DNA of 64,000 nt. It comes from Cladobotryum mycophilum (Eukaryota > Ascomycota > Sordariomycetes > Hypocreales > Hypocreaceae). Shown one piece after another: positions 21,936 to 35,006 of this stretch. Below the pieces are notes generated by a model. The model was not told the DNA's origin. It saw only the letters and a program-made list of their open reading frames with translations, and searched no databases. The first letter of the stretch is position 1. Each line of letters opens with the position of its first letter. A program made the translations under genes and the position numbers. The stretch is from the NCBI GenBank assembly GCA_036429605.1, contig CM071589.1, positions 5,146,001-5,210,000 on the forward strand. Reading direction: 5' to 3'.

Positions 21936-24220
21936 CTCTTGGAGTCTCAACAGTCTCGGAGATGCAACCCCAGCACATGCCCTTGTGACATTGTGATCGG
22001 TGAGCTAGTCCTGTCGCTTCTCATTTATTACGAGTGCGTGCTGTGTCAAGATAAACATGACCGTCTATTCATTCCCCTTACCCGAACCTGGCATCGTTAT
22101 GCAACTTCGTGCACAAGGACTGTCAGCATTTACTGTCTGGTATCTCGGACTCCTGATCCTTCCTTCGGGTCCGGCACCGAATTACCCAACACACGTGTGG
22201 TGGTCCAATTTCCGAACGTCATCCCTCATATGCGAGGCCTCCAAAAAAGAGTTCATCAACATCCCATCTCCAGTTCACTCTGACAACGCTATCTCATCTA
22301 CTTTTTATTTTATTTTCTGAGACACAAGGTGAGAAAGATGCCTTTTTTCCCCCTCAGCTGTGTCAAGGCGTACCCGGTCACCGACAACTCGGTTTCCGTA
22401 ACCTAGCTTTTGCTCTGCAAGGCTCACCCATGTTGCTCTCTGTCACCCTCATCTTCCCGGCTCGTCTGTCATTCTTAGTTTGTTCTAGGGGTTTATGCGT
22501 CGGCCGCTAATTATATCCGACCAAGAAAACAAACAAAAAGGTCAAGATGCAATTATAGCCTGTAAACGAGATGATCCCAAGAAGCTTGTCTTGAACGCAT
22601 CATACGGAGATCCGGGAGTCTTGCCTGGGCTTCTGCATCGTAGCGCCCACAAGAGGCCGTGCGTTTTGGGTGCCCTTTTTTCTTTCTTTTGTGTTTTGTC
22701 TCTCTTTTTATCCGAAACCTTCATCATCTAATTCTCAACATGTTTTTTGTGCAGATGATAGCTCCCCAGTAATAGATTTGGTGTCTTATTTGCTTACACG
22801 GTGTTTCCACTCCCAAACCCGAAATCAACGCGGTGAATGGCTTCGTATGAAAAATTATCTTTTAAATCAGCCCTAAAAATACCAATTGTTTTGACACTTG
22901 TTTATACAATCTCAAGGATCTGGCACAATCTTAGTACAAGCATTTGATGCATAAACACAAACCGTTGCCCCTCCAATGCGCGGCACCTACTATGCCTACC
23001 CTATTAACTTTAGTATATTTCGATGAATATCTATGCTAGATACCTGCATACCGGTATTTTCCAAGGAGGAACAATGATGCGCCAGAATCTCTTACTACCT
23101 TAGGCAATGACTGATGAATCGAAGAATTTCCATCACCCGCCTCGGTATCACAACACCCTTTAGACGACCCCGACCAACATTACCAGCCCTTTGGTCTGCC
23201 CAAGTTATGCAAGTATAACGATGTCTCATCATGAACTCCTTCCACCATCAAAGGTTCGGTCACCAGGAGGCCCATGCTTATCACGCCATTAATGGGGGGA
23301 GCACACCCGGTATCTACAAGTATCCTCGCATAACTCGTAATCGCAAAACAACAAATTCTATAAATGGATGTTTCTCGTTATTTTAGATGGAAGGGCTCTC
23401 TTTGTTGGGGAGGGGCCAGATTTTCCTCGGGACATACAGATCTGACATCTCCCTAACAACAGATCCATAACACGTAAGTAAATTAATAACAACGGTTTGT
23501 TTCAGGAGCAACGGATTCAGAGTCACCTGTCCATGCTCTCTGAGACACCTCTCATATTTTCTTCTCACTCCTTCCAGCGCCTTCTCTGCCAAGTCCAATA
23601 ATTCTGGAGTTTTATTGGGCAACCAAGACACACACGTACTACTCTATCTATGAACGACAAGGGTAAGGTGTTTGTCCCAAAGAGGGGGCGTTTATTACAA
23701 GTACTCGATGCCAAAGTCGTTGCCATCGCCCGCTTCGCTTTCCGGATTGCGGGGGCCCTCCCAAGCTCGTAACAATTCTACTGGCTTGCCATATGACAGA
23801 ACCTGTCTGAGACTCGTTGACTCTAGGTTTCCAGCCCCCCTGGGAGTTTATACCGACCGCACCATGCTGAAATAACATCCCCTCGGGCAAGTAGACCGGG
23901 GCACGTGGCGTTCACCGTGGGCCAGCAAAAGAGAGCTTGGGAACGTGAAAAATGACCCGGGGGGGGGGGAAGTCCCCCGTCCAATCGTTATTTTTTCCTC
24001 CTCCCCGCGAGATTGCGCCAGGGTCACGGGAACTGATTGTGAGAATTGTTATGAGACAAGGGGCGGAACAAGATCTATCCGTCCCAAATATCTGTGTCAC
24101 CGAGCAAGCCCATGTGATGTGGAATTGAAGCTATCAACGGAAGTCTGTTTAAACGCAGAGCTTTGGTAGATGCGCATGAATGTTATGTTGGACGAGGCCC
24201 AGGGACCAACGCTACCCGCG

Positions 24221-24256
<36 letters not shown>

Positions 24257-25118
24257 GGGGGGAGCCCCTCGCTCGGCACTTGGTATCTCAACCTCCACTA
24301 CATCTGTTAGTTGTGTATGGGATGTGCTGAGTGTCCTCCATACTCAGCTCCGTTAATCAGGGGAAAACCATCGTTCACGCCGCAAATCGAGGCTACCAGG
24401 TAACTAGAGGCAAAAAGAGGTAGCTCCAGACAAGGGGGCTTTTGACTTGGCCAACTTTTTGGGCCTCATCTTCACGTTTGGTCAGTCTTGGTCCCCACTG
24501 ATCGACTTGGTCCCATACTCCTTCAAAGTCCTTGTCTCCAAGCAAATGTTAGGAGATGAATTAGATCACTAGATGGTCTCTCTATGCCCCAATACCAGTG
24601 TCTACAGCTTCAAGCTTCATTATGATATAAAAATGGTGTAGTTTGTATGTTGGATGCTGTCTGGCATCCCGCAGACCGTTCAAGAACGACTCGTCAAAAT
24701 ATAACCCCCACCATAAAGCACACACCATCGCCATTACAACCAATATGGATCCTTTCCAGTGACATCCCATCCCATCCAAGATCAACGAGCCAAGTATCAC
24801 CTCCCCCTGTCACAATGTGCGGTCTGCATCTCCCCAGCAAGCATGAATACCATCGTTTCCCAATATGGACTTTCCGGTATCGTTTCCCTTGGCGAATTGG
24901 TGGTTCTACCGCACGAGGCTGTCGTCCACTAACTCGGACCTGCAGTAGTCGCCTCAAGCCACAGGACCAGGTCCATCTTGGACTGTCCATGGGCTACCGA
25001 GTGTTCATTGCCTTGGTGTATCTAAATTTGCCTTCACCCCCTGTTCAGGTCCACATTTGCTCAACAGTTGCAAAGAAATTGCTTCTTCTGATGCCGGTGC
25101 TCTGTCCAGCGCTGGGTG
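21936..25118. other. Long stretch between cassettes A and B, no gene recognised
   Basis: About 3.2 kb with scattered short frames of 60-160 codons and no family resemblance or convincing introns. A frame of 87 codons at 22057-22320 and one of 159 codons at 24647-25126 are the longest on the plus strand. The latter runs directly into the promoter of small gene B and is probably fortuitous. Confidence 0.5.
24220..24255. repeat. (GTT)12 microsatellite
   Basis: Twelve uninterrupted GTT units (poly-Asn/Gln-type coding potential on the minus strand) in non-coding DNA. Confidence 0.95.
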
Positions 25119-25126
25119 ATAAATAG
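25119..25126 (+). promoter_or_regulatory. TATA-like box of small gene B
   Basis: ATAAATAG 137-144 bases before the ATG at 25263. It is followed by a strongly C/T/A-rich leader with CATCATC repeats, of the kind seen before well-expressed fungal genes. Confidence 0.5.
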
Positions 25127-25262
25127 AGGACTTCTTCCCCTGATTTCTCTCTCAATCAGCATCTTCATCATTCTTCATCATCAACTCATCCCACTTTCTT
25201 CAATTACATAATAATCTTCAACTTTCCATTTACTACCTGTCATTTGCCATCAATTCATCATC

Positions 25263-25420
25263 ATGCAATCCCCAGTCAAAGTATCACATCACGAACCCCT
25301 TACTCATTATGTTTTAAGGCTAATAATTGACAGTTGAACATCATGTCCCTTTCCCAGAAGCAGAATGAACAAAAACCCATGACTATCGACTTCCCTAAGC
25401 CACCAAAGGCGACAAAATGA
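25263..25420 (+). CDS. Small basic protein B (34 aa), first gene of cassette B
   Basis: Exon 1 is 25263-25280 (six codons); intron 25281-25333 (GTATCA..GCTAATAATTGACAG); exon 2 is 25334-25420. The 34-aa product reads MQSPVK, then a Gln-rich middle, then KPMTIDFPKPPKATK. Its gene structure equals that of small gene A (18-base first exon, phase-0 intron of 51-53 bases). The C-terminal KP-hydrophobic-hydrophobic element parallels RPVIVR in A, present here only once. Very short, so annotation pipelines would probably miss it. Reality is supported by a TATA-like box, good splice sites, the paralogous structure and its place 0.86 kb before a DUF6594-like gene. Confidence 0.55.
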
Positions 25421-26276
25421 ATGGGGTTTCATTACAACTCATGTGTAAGTTGAACCTGCAGAGTCGTTCGGCTACTTACGTACCACTTACTGACTTCTGC
25501 GAACAGCGCTTCTAGCTTTGAGTCGGTGCGCCCCTGCTTTAACACGGACGAAGGAGATAGAGAAATACGAGACCAAGGGCATTGGACACAGTAAAAAAAA
25601 AGATGTTGCTTTCTAGCAGCCTGGGAGAGACCAATTGGCATTTATACACTTAATAAATCTTGCAAAGACAAGGATGTGCGTTGAGTCACAAAAGTTAGGG
25701 AAATAGATATGGATTTCATCACCAAAGCTAGACGTGTCGTCCAAATGGTTGTCTGCACCGCGCCTGGATTAACCAGTCACAGATCTTGTAGCGGCAGAGG
25801 TGCATGTTCTGGGGTGGGCGTGTCGTCTTGTGACTAATGAACCCAGCAGTGTAGCTGCATCTTGGCAATATGTATAAGTACCTCGAATGTACACCATCTC
25901 AGTGCTGTGAGACAAGGTAGGGCGATGCCGGTTCCTATTTGGGGTACACTCCTCTCCTAGAAAGTGAGGGGAACGACTTTGGTTAGGCTGCAATAACCTC
26001 TTTCATGCGTCGGAACATGGCTGTGCAACCTGTATGAGATCATGCAGTGTGTGATGGGGCTTTCGCCGAGGTGCGAGAGCCTCAATCTGTAATGTAGGTG
26101 GGTCGGATTTTGTTTTTGTTTCGTCGGTTCGAGTTCAGCGTTGAACAGGAGCGGTGACGCTGGCTGTGACATAAAAGAGCCGTATGTAAACTTGGGATTC
26201 AATCGATTCGGTCGCTAGATCAACTGGCATTAAGAAACAATTTTTCTTCTTCGTTAGCATCAAGTTCCCATTCGAC

Positions 26277-27424
26277 ATGACTCTCCCAAGACTGCCTGAA
26301 AGAGTTGCTCAGCTCCATAGCCAAGGCCCATGGAGTGCGGTGGAAGCAATGCTGACCCCAGCGGTTGGTGTAGTTCATGCCCTACAACAGCGAATGCGAA
26401 GCCGACGTGAGAACGATGGTACAAACTGTGTCGCTCCCACAGAAAATAGAGAGATAAAGTTGACAAAAGCGATTAGATTTCGTCGATGTCGAAGCTGCTC
26501 GGGTTTCTGATTCAGATATTAGTACTTTGCTCCTCTAACCCTGTGCGTTATGCGTACTGACATGTACCAGCCATACCCGGCGCCGTCGGCTTCGCTAATC
26601 TTCAGGGCGTCGATGAGATTTATCGAATCGCTCCAAGTATGAATCCGCAAGCATTTTATTGCATTTCGAATATGCAAAAACGCATATTTGGACTTTGGAG
26701 CCAGATAGCCAAGGCTAGGCGATCACGGAATCGTCGCCGAGAGAAAATTCTAGGGCGAAAATTGGAAAGAGAAATACCCAAGTATCGTGAGTCACCTATC
26801 ACGTGTTAGTGAATGCCCATCGAGAAGCTCACGACTGCGACAGAGAAGCTTGTTAATGGGCAGCAAAAGATAAACAGCTTTGGAAATCCCTCGAAATGGG
26901 TGCTGAAACGACTGAGTCAATATGGAGAAATGAAGATGGGCAAAGATGCCGCATACCTGACTGGCGAACCCCAAGATTATGTGAACATTCACAACAAAGA
27001 TGCGTTGCATGTTGCAGCACGGTCACTCCTTGAGTGTAAACTAACTCAATGGCTTTCGGTGCGTATGAATTCTCTCCAGGATTGGTACAGGAGGCTAAAT
27101 TGCGACAAGTGGTGGTCACGGGAGAAGGTCATCGAGAGCAACGACGCGAGATGCACGGAGTGGTCTGAGAAGTCTATCGTTGCGTTAAAGACAGCGCTCG
27201 TGTTGTCGGCGACCCTGGTACTCATTTGCATGCCGGTCGTGGTGTACTCATTGGGCATCGTTTCGTCGTTGGGTGCGGTCGCTAGCCTCTATGGAGCGGT
27301 AGTCGTTATTGGTTGTTTGCTCTCCCAAGCCATGTTCGACTTCATAACCTCCACCGTAGTGACCCTCGGATTAGCAGCACTTGTGGGAAACTCTATTAGC
27401 GGGATCGGGCCTGGATCACGGTGA
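26277..27424 (+). CDS. DUF6594-like membrane protein, cassette B (323 aa)
   Basis: Four exons: 26277-26406, 26477-26521, 26571-26786 and 26844-27424. The 216-base third exon equals the matching exon in both paralogues. Motifs: IPGAVGFANLQGVDEIYRI, KRIFGLWSQIAKARR, NGQQKINSFGNPSKWVL and a C-terminal triple membrane helix starting TALVLSATLVLICMPVVVY. The last exon fuses what are two exons in A and C. Its first 215 bases match the 215-base exon of the paralogues, and the former intron position is occupied by a 21-base in-frame GT..AG remnant (27059-27079), followed by 345 bases instead of 300. The extra residues lie before the first membrane helix. The N-terminus is the longest of the three. 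Family assignment by eye to DUF6594; function unknown. Confidence 0.75.
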
Positions 27425-30062
27425 GTTCGGTATGACAAGGCGCGCTACAGGTCATAGATCTGTTTGAGCTCGAGTCGTAGGGAGGTTGCGATGGGACGCG
27501 TGGGTGCAAGCAGATTTGGCAGGGTTGGGAGATTGGGACATGCGTCGTCCATATTGATAGTAGAAGTAGAACAATACAGTGTATACTCCCTTGATTGCAT
27601 GGTGTCAGGTGTTTCCGTACGGGATGTGCAAGATGATGATCAAGTTAAGGGGCATTCCAAAGGTTAACCTTGGAGAAGGACGAGAGTGCCAGGAAGAGAA
27701 AATCCGTAGATTGATCCGTGCAAGACCAGCATTTTCAGGGAAGAATCAAGATGACTTGGATAAAAACCGGAGGGGAGATGAAGCTGGGGAGATGGGAAGA
27801 AGTTGAAAGTTGTGGAGAGGGGGATGAATTAAACTTCCAACCCACCTGGAGGCAACACAAATGTTACTTGCTGGGTACTAAAGTGTTAGTACAAACGGCG
27901 CAATCTAGGCATAAGCACTAACATTTCTCAGTCGTCTTAATCATGGCGACTTTTAGTCTCGTATCCCTTTTCTTCACGACTGTTGCTTTGGTCTAAGCTA
28001 TTGTTGGGACTTCAGGACCTCCAACCCTGATTTGCAACATACGCAGTCACTGTAGCACAGAAAGCTGTTTAAGTAATGACGCAAATGATAAAAATATATG
28101 CATATATTATTGCCTACCTCTGAGTTTATGCGAATGCAAAAGAATATGGAGGGGTCAAGGGGTGAATGACTCCTCCTGCATGAACAAACAGAGTGACCGC
28201 CGGATCCGGGGAGTACACAGCACTGGAAAGCGCTACTACCAAAACAAAAGTAGTCCGGCATGGAAAGGGAAAGAACATGATCCTGAGGCAGGATTTATTT
28301 CAGGGCGAACCATTTGCGGCCCACAGGACAAACGACCAAGTTGGGGTTGCTAAGGAACAGCAGTCATAAGTCATCTCCTTGGTGAAGGACCTTTCAACAA
28401 CAGCAAAAATTGAGTGGAGCCGACGTTAAGCAAGATTGCAGTAGTTCGTTCAGCCGTGAGAGCCGCAATGTAGGTACTCATGCGTCTCTGAACCGTCTTG
28501 TCACGGGGCCATATGTAGCGTCGTCTCGGTGAGAGCGGTGAGGTCACTGCCTACACTCTCTCCTTCCACCACACACTTCCAAAGCATCCCCTCTTCACTA
28601 CCACGAATCTCTTTACGTTGATAAAATCTGTACAAAGCCACGCCTCCAAATATCTGATGATGTTATCTAATATTTGTTCAGAGACCGTCGATGGCTAATC
28701 GTCAGCATTGAGATTGACATTTCGGTTCAGGCAATCCTCTCGGCACCGATGACGGCCATGTCGGTCTCTGGCGACTCCAAGACCCCTTTCTTAATTCTTG
28801 CTTCAAAAACGAAGGTCTCCAGACATTACGCTCTCTCTTCTCGTCTTCTCTTCAAAATGGCTAGTCCCTTACCAGCCCTGGCGCTGTTGTCCCGTCAGAG
28901 CCCCCCGCAATGAACAACAATGGTTCACCTCCCAATTGGAAAGGAGCCAGTGTTATTATCAATACCGAAATCAGCTGGTCAGAATCCTCGCCCTTCGAGC
29001 TATGGACGCTTCGAAAAATATTTATATTTCCACTCGAAAATATTTATCGAGCCCGGTCAATCACATTATTGTGTCGTCAACTTTACCTCTTTTCCCCAAG
29101 ATCCCCCGCTATCGGCTCGGACGACCGTTTCACTTGATGCACGTGGAAATTTACCAAAGACCCCAGTCCTTAGATCTCGCTTCTGGAACTAGGTGCCTTT
29201 TGGCGAGATGACAATGGCTTATACAGACCTGGTTCTTTTTCTGCCCCTCATATTGTCCGGCTCCTCTATTACACCCCAAGGCTTCGCTCAGCAACGGACT
29301 CCTTATGCGTGATATTATTCACCAATAACGGTCTCTTATTCGCCAAGGAAGTCGTTTCGATGACTGAAATGTCGTTCGTTAAGACATCTGTTCGCGATTA
29401 GTGCGTTATCTTGCGGTGTCTCATTATTAGTGCGTCGAAATTCCACCGTGTCACAGTGGATATCACTGGATCAATTCAGTGATGGTACAAAGCCCTTCCG
29501 CAGTTTGCTTCACGGGATTTCGCCAGTTTAGCGCCCGATCCATGAGTAAAATCCATCCATGGACCTTGCATTAGCATATCGAAAACAGCCCGTTTGTTTA
29601 CATTTTCTATGCGAGTAAGGCAAGCAAGCAGGAAAGCGATTTCACGCATCCATGCATCTTTCAACTCTGCCTTGGAACGGCGGTGCTTCTAAGGCAGATT
29701 GATCCTGCAGAGAGCTGGGGAGCTCTGTATGTGTACAACTAACAACATTTCGACAATACACAGGTACTTCGCTAGCCAGTCCAGATTCAGGCTACTCAGG
29801 CCGATTCGACCAGGTTGGGGCCCATGATTCATCTGCATTTCTTCGGCCATGAACGAGTCCCTAGGGATTGGTGAAGCGTGCGAAAACGCGTACTTTTCCA
29901 ACCTATTACAGCTACTTCCTCTCTCTGACCGATATGCAACTGCGCCGCCACCCACGATATGGAAACATGTTTTCTCTGGCCCGCTCTTGGTGGGGTGAGC
30001 TGGCCAGCAGCAGATAGAGCCCGTTGGAGGATGAGGGAAGCCCTGGTTTGCTTCTCGACTTG
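27425..30062. other. Stretch after cassette B, no gene recognised
   Basis: About 2.6 kb. Plus-strand frames at 28740-29210 show some protein-like composition in more than one frame (for example KYLYFHSKIFIEPGQSHY) but no usable start and splice pattern. They may be a degraded gene. Nothing else can be supported. Confidence 0.4.
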
Positions 30063-30890
30063 CTATTGGCCTCGTGAGTGTACCGCGTGATAACGAGCGT
30101 CAGGTACCCCGCCCCTCACACCACTGCAGTGCCTTCGGGGATGTCCATCACCAACGTTGAATCATGATGTTATCGCTCGACCTGCTACTTCAGTCTCGTC
30201 ACATAGGCGGTGAACTGAGGATGGTAGCATTGTGAATGAGGATGAGGCACAGTTTCAACGTTTCGATATTTGACTGGTCTGCCTCATTCCAGTTATCGTA
30301 TCGGTGAAGAGCAGGCGTCGATGCAACGCCATACGGCCACACACACATTCAGCATTGAGACCAATCACAGCACACTCAGCAGAATGTTGTTGTATAACAA
30401 CACTCTCACAAGACCGGTGTCGCCACTAAGTGCCCATTTTGTATTCTTCAAACTCCGCCTCCCGTTGCGGTCCGCGCCGGAAATGGACAGAGCTGTAAAG
30501 GCTGAACCTGGATCTGACCAACCGCTGCATGACATACAATTCGATCTGCAAGACGTCTGGTCTAAGCCACCCACCCCATATGTGCGAAGTCAGGCAAGGT
30601 AGGCTTGCCAACATTGCGGGGGCGGGCTTACAGAAGTCGTTGGGCACAAAACGAAGGATGGAGATGCAGCAGACTTGCGGTGACAGCCTGTTACTTGCAT
30701 TTGACATCTGTGACTACTTGTACATTACATTCTGCACACCACAACCTGCATTTGCTGCATCTTAAGCGCGCATATGTCTCAACGGCCAACAGCTCTGCGT
30801 CAAAGTTGGCGCTAACCCAAAGAATGGCATCAAGGTAAGAGACGATTCACAGCTCCTTCACTCACTTTTATTCTGGTCAGTGTTTCTCAT
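30063..30890. repeat. Duplicated block Y (copy 1)
   Basis: Similar by eye to 39640-40480 over most of its length. Examples: GTACCGCGTGAT, CGTCACATAGGCGGTGAAC against CGTCACAAAGGCGGTGAAC, ATTTGACTGG.CTGCCTC, TATCGTATCGGTGAAG against TATCGTGTCGGTGAAG, and CCAACCGCTGCATGACAT against CCAACCGCTGCACGACAT. Many differences are transitions. Longest plus frame 110 codons, not conserved in the other copy. Confidence 0.65.
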
Positions 30891-31364
30891 ATCATTTGTT
30901 AGTAAAAGCGATATTGCTGCTATAAAAACTCGTGTCCCTCATCTCTCTTGAGCGCATCGCACTCGATTGTTGTTTCCCCTTCTATTATAGCAGATGATGA
31001 ATGTCCAATGCCTCGTTCTGTTTTACATACATTTAACTATGCACTAGGATCATAGGATTGGAACATGTACCAATTATGCAATGTGTAGCTAAATGCTTGA
31101 TCTCTCCGGTTGAAAGCAGGTAAGTAAGATGTGTATATAAAATATCCATAGTATATAAGAGGCAGGGGGTGTTTTGGATGAAACTTTTGCTTGTCGTAGA
31201 TGCTCTTACAAGGGGTCAATAAGGCTACATAATGGGCACCTAAAAAGTGCTGGAGCCTTATGGAGCCTCAAAAACACTTATGGAGCTTTGCAAGAGCACC
31301 AATGAGCTTGTGAGTGCTGACCAGAAAACTCCCCTGGCGTGCGAAGATAGGTCTAAACCACCAA

Positions 31365-31975
31365 GTGTCATCCAGTTTCGATTGGGGAGACGGGGTAAAA
31401 GGGGTAAACAGTTCCAGGAGATGCACTTAGACTATCTGACCGTGGATTAAAAAGGAACAATCCTTTAGTCATCCACATCCCAAGTACTCTGCCGTGTTTG
31501 ACCATCACCAAACTCAATTATGGGGCTGGTTGTCGTATTCACTTGCATCTCACTCGTCCCTGAGAAGTGGCTCCAGGGCTTCTCTGGCGGTATTTCTGGC
31601 AATATGCTACCAACTTTTGGTTAGTAAGGCACAGGTTGCCAGGGCAGCAGAAGTCGCTCTGGGGAACTTGGTACGGCAGAGTGGCTCTAGATACTAGGCA
31701 GCCATTGCGTCGTCGGCACTGGCTGGATAAAAAAACGTAGCTGCGAGATACTCAAGCAAATGAGCATGGAAGAGACGATGATCAAACAATAACTCTAAAG
31801 AGATTAGATTGAAGATAAATATAGAACGGCCTGGATTGAAACACGGGCTACCCCAGTGAAGCACAGCGAGGCGCTCTTGGGAACCATTCTCCTTTCTGAG
31901 ACGTTTGCAAACGATTCGCTCTGGTACTAGGCAATGGTTTGCCTTGCAAGATACCCTGGATATTTTGTCGACGCT
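31365..31975. repeat. Duplicated non-coding block X (copy 2)
   Basis: Counterpart of 21280-21935. Here it lies 3.9 kb after the cassette B membrane gene, with block Y between them. Confidence 0.6.
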
Positions 31976-34878
31976 ATAGTGGGACCGTTGAGATGTTTTG
32001 AGACCTTTGGGACTCAACATTCCGATAGCGGAAATGGGGTATGCATATGATGCTGTAGCGTCTCTCTCGGTGAGTCTGGAGCTTCAGCTTTAATTTGGCA
32101 TGGCGTCGAGGTGAACTTGACCTTCTTCGCACGCTTACCCAAACTGATGTGGCATATTGTTATCTTAGAGCGATGCCCCTTTTGCCCCTCTTTCTCTGCC
32201 TGATCCTCCGGATCTGACACTCATGCGTTAATCGACCCGTTTCCATCTCCATCTCCATCTCCATCTTCCTCATAAGAGGGGCATCCAGAAGTGCATAAGC
32301 CTCCTTTTCCCCAGTAGCCCATCTCACTTGCTGGACTTGGCAACTTTGTCATCCCAGGGAACCCCATACGGAGTACCTTTCCTTCAGATGATGTTATTAT
32401 GGTCGAGATGAACCCCTGAAGAAGCACACAACGTCGCGTCACGAGAAACGAGAGTTTGGCATAGGCAGCCAAGACCCATAGGGCTATTCCTAGAGAGAGT
32501 GCCAAGATTACCAATGGTAGTTTTGGTGCTTTTTCTAGGAATAGTCTTGTGGTTACATTTAGACCAATCCCTTTCCTGATTTCGCGGTCATACACGTACA
32601 ATAGTGAGAAGTCTGGGAGGAGTTTGGAAGTTTGGCAGGACGGTGCATCCAAAGGTCGCCGCAAGCCTTCCTCTCATACAAGGTTCATCCATGTTACAGC
32701 TTGTAACCTTGTAAACCTTATGGAGGTAGCCCCTCCCAAGTCCATGCCCTTCAATCTCCCTGTCAATTTTTAGCTCGGATCGCTCGTTTCTTGATAGCTA
32801 GCGACAAGTGGCCGCGCGACCGCCGCTATCTGTTTCTGGCCCACACCGGAGAGCCCTGGAGGACGAAAGAGCAGGCAAAATCTAGCGGGTTCTAGCTTGT
32901 TTTGGTGCGCTATCTTGGCGTTGATGTGCGCCTTCTGCGCCGTTTCGAGCTGCTTGCCCTTTGATCTTTCGTTGTTGAAGAGTTCCCAGCGCGCTATTGC
33001 GTTTTCTGTGGTTCACCCCTGAGTCGCATGGCGTCTCTCTCTCTCTCTCTCTTTCTCTCTTTCTCTGTGTCTCTGTTTGCTGGGATAGGGCTTGGACGTT
33101 CTCGGAACATGACACGTTTTTTTGTCTTAAGATAGGTTTGATTCAGTGACTCAATCAAATTCCAGATTGATGTCTTGGTTTCAGCGTGAGGCTGAAAGAC
33201 GGAGCAAGGGGAGAATAGGTAATTGCGGTCCGGGTACGTAATCTTGGATGACTGCAGGATAAGTTGGAGATTGGCAAAAGCGACAAAAAAAACTTACATG
33301 TAATATCACAAAATGCTCATCAAGTCATCAAGTCATCAACATCAGATGCGTATTTCCAAAAAAGGAAAGATGATGTACAAAGAGGCTTGCTCATCCAATC
33401 GTTGGGTGGATCTTGCCTCAGCACGCACACACAAACACGCGCGTTGACGCGTACACCGATAATGCAATAAAATCTCAAAAGGCAGGTGGCTCGATTGGAA
33501 TCTATCATTTTACTACCTTTTTACCATGCATCTCGTCCCTTACAGCTTGCAGCTTGCATGTTCGCCTCTCGCGCTTTCGGTATATGAGCGACTGGCGTTG
33601 AGGTTGAGTCAACATTGGGTCTTTACCGGGGCCCTGGTCTTGGGTTCATGGAGATTGTACCTAGCCTCCCACCCTCCTTCAGCCGTAAAGGGAGGAGTCG
33701 AGAAAAGATCAGTGCGCTCAAGCATGCCACTAGATCCATCCACCACAGCAGTCGGCGTGCTAGAGAAAAGAAGCTTGGCTTTCGGCCGCCCGTCCATCCA
33801 TCCCGCCTCCCTACCGGCAGCATCATATCATGTCTTTTTTATTTTTTATTTTTAGGGACGGCAGAACAGAAACCTCCCCGTACACGACCCGAACATCCGT
33901 TACGTCTCCACTGCTGGTACTACCACTTAGCTCTCTTTTGCTTGTGGAGGTTGCAATGGGTCGGGTGAACTGGGACGTCTTTCTCAGATGGTGACACACC
34001 CAATACAATTCCCATTGTAGACTGACAATGGCTGTCTCAAACCAAAGAAGAACAAGCCAAGTGGCGGAAAGGCGAGTAGGGTCCGTGTGTCTTTTTATTG
34101 GCAGCGGTATCGGCAAGATTGGCTTTTGAGATGGAAAGTCCATCGATTTTCGCCATGCGAGACAGCAAGCCCTTTCCAGCCATGGCCATGGTCATAAAGA
34201 CAGAAACGAATATCTTCTCATCTCGCCGCTGGCGCGTGGCTTGACGGCAATTAGGCATTTTCGAGACTGGATTGGTTGCGTTGAACTACTGGGGTGCCCT
34301 GAGGCCAGGGTTCAAACTTAGGAATTATGCCATCCTTGTCCGTTCACGAGCAGGACCAGGGGGGCAAATACTTGTAGTAATACTTGTAAGAAGCTTCTTA
34401 CTCCGTACAGCGCTACTAGATATGTACTCCGTATCATCCACACTCTTGGCTTACAGGGACCGTCGTTTTATAGCGAGACATACGAGGACATTCGGCCCTG
34501 GCGATCAACCATCAAATGCCCTTACCGTACTTGTAACCCTGTAAGTTGTCTAGCCAATCTCACTAACCATACCTCTCCAGTCCCTTGGTTCGCCAGTATC
34601 CTCTCATTCACAAAATGAGTACCAGATGTCTCATCGCAGAGCCTCCAAGGTGGAACTTGATGACCCCTTAGCTCGGATAGCGTCGTCGTCTTCTCGTACT
34701 GCATGTACCGGACGGCATCGTTGCGTGCTTGAAGGCCCCAATAGATAGGTAGTCGCTTGGCTTTTTTGTCTTGGAGCAACAAGCCCCCTGTCCATTTTCC
34801 AGGCATCGTTCGCTCGCTACTGTACTTTTAGATGGAGAAAAGAAAATAAGAAACGATTTTGATGTTGATTGCACATAC
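31976..34878. other. Stretch before cassette C, no gene recognised; simple repeats
   Basis: Contains a 6-base repeat (CCATCT)5 near 32246-32275 and a (CT)n tract at about 33034-33075. Only short unconserved frames are present; the longest minus frame (147 codons, 32221-32664) overlaps the hexamer repeat and has no family resemblance. Confidence 0.5.
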
Positions 34879-34896
34879 ATAAATAAGGGGGGGGGG
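34879..34896 (+). promoter_or_regulatory. TATA-like box and G10 run before small gene C
   Basis: ATAAATAA (34879-34886) followed at once by ten G, 111-128 bases before the ATG at 35007, then a C/T-rich leader. The box type matches small gene B. Confidence 0.45.
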
Positions 34897-35006
34897 CCTC
34901 ATTGGACTCTTCAGCTTTTCATCAGCAACTCTTCGCACGCGCTCTCTTCTATTTCTCCAATCAATTGTTTGACCTAAATAAGCAGTTATCCCCTCTACAT
35001 CCAGCC

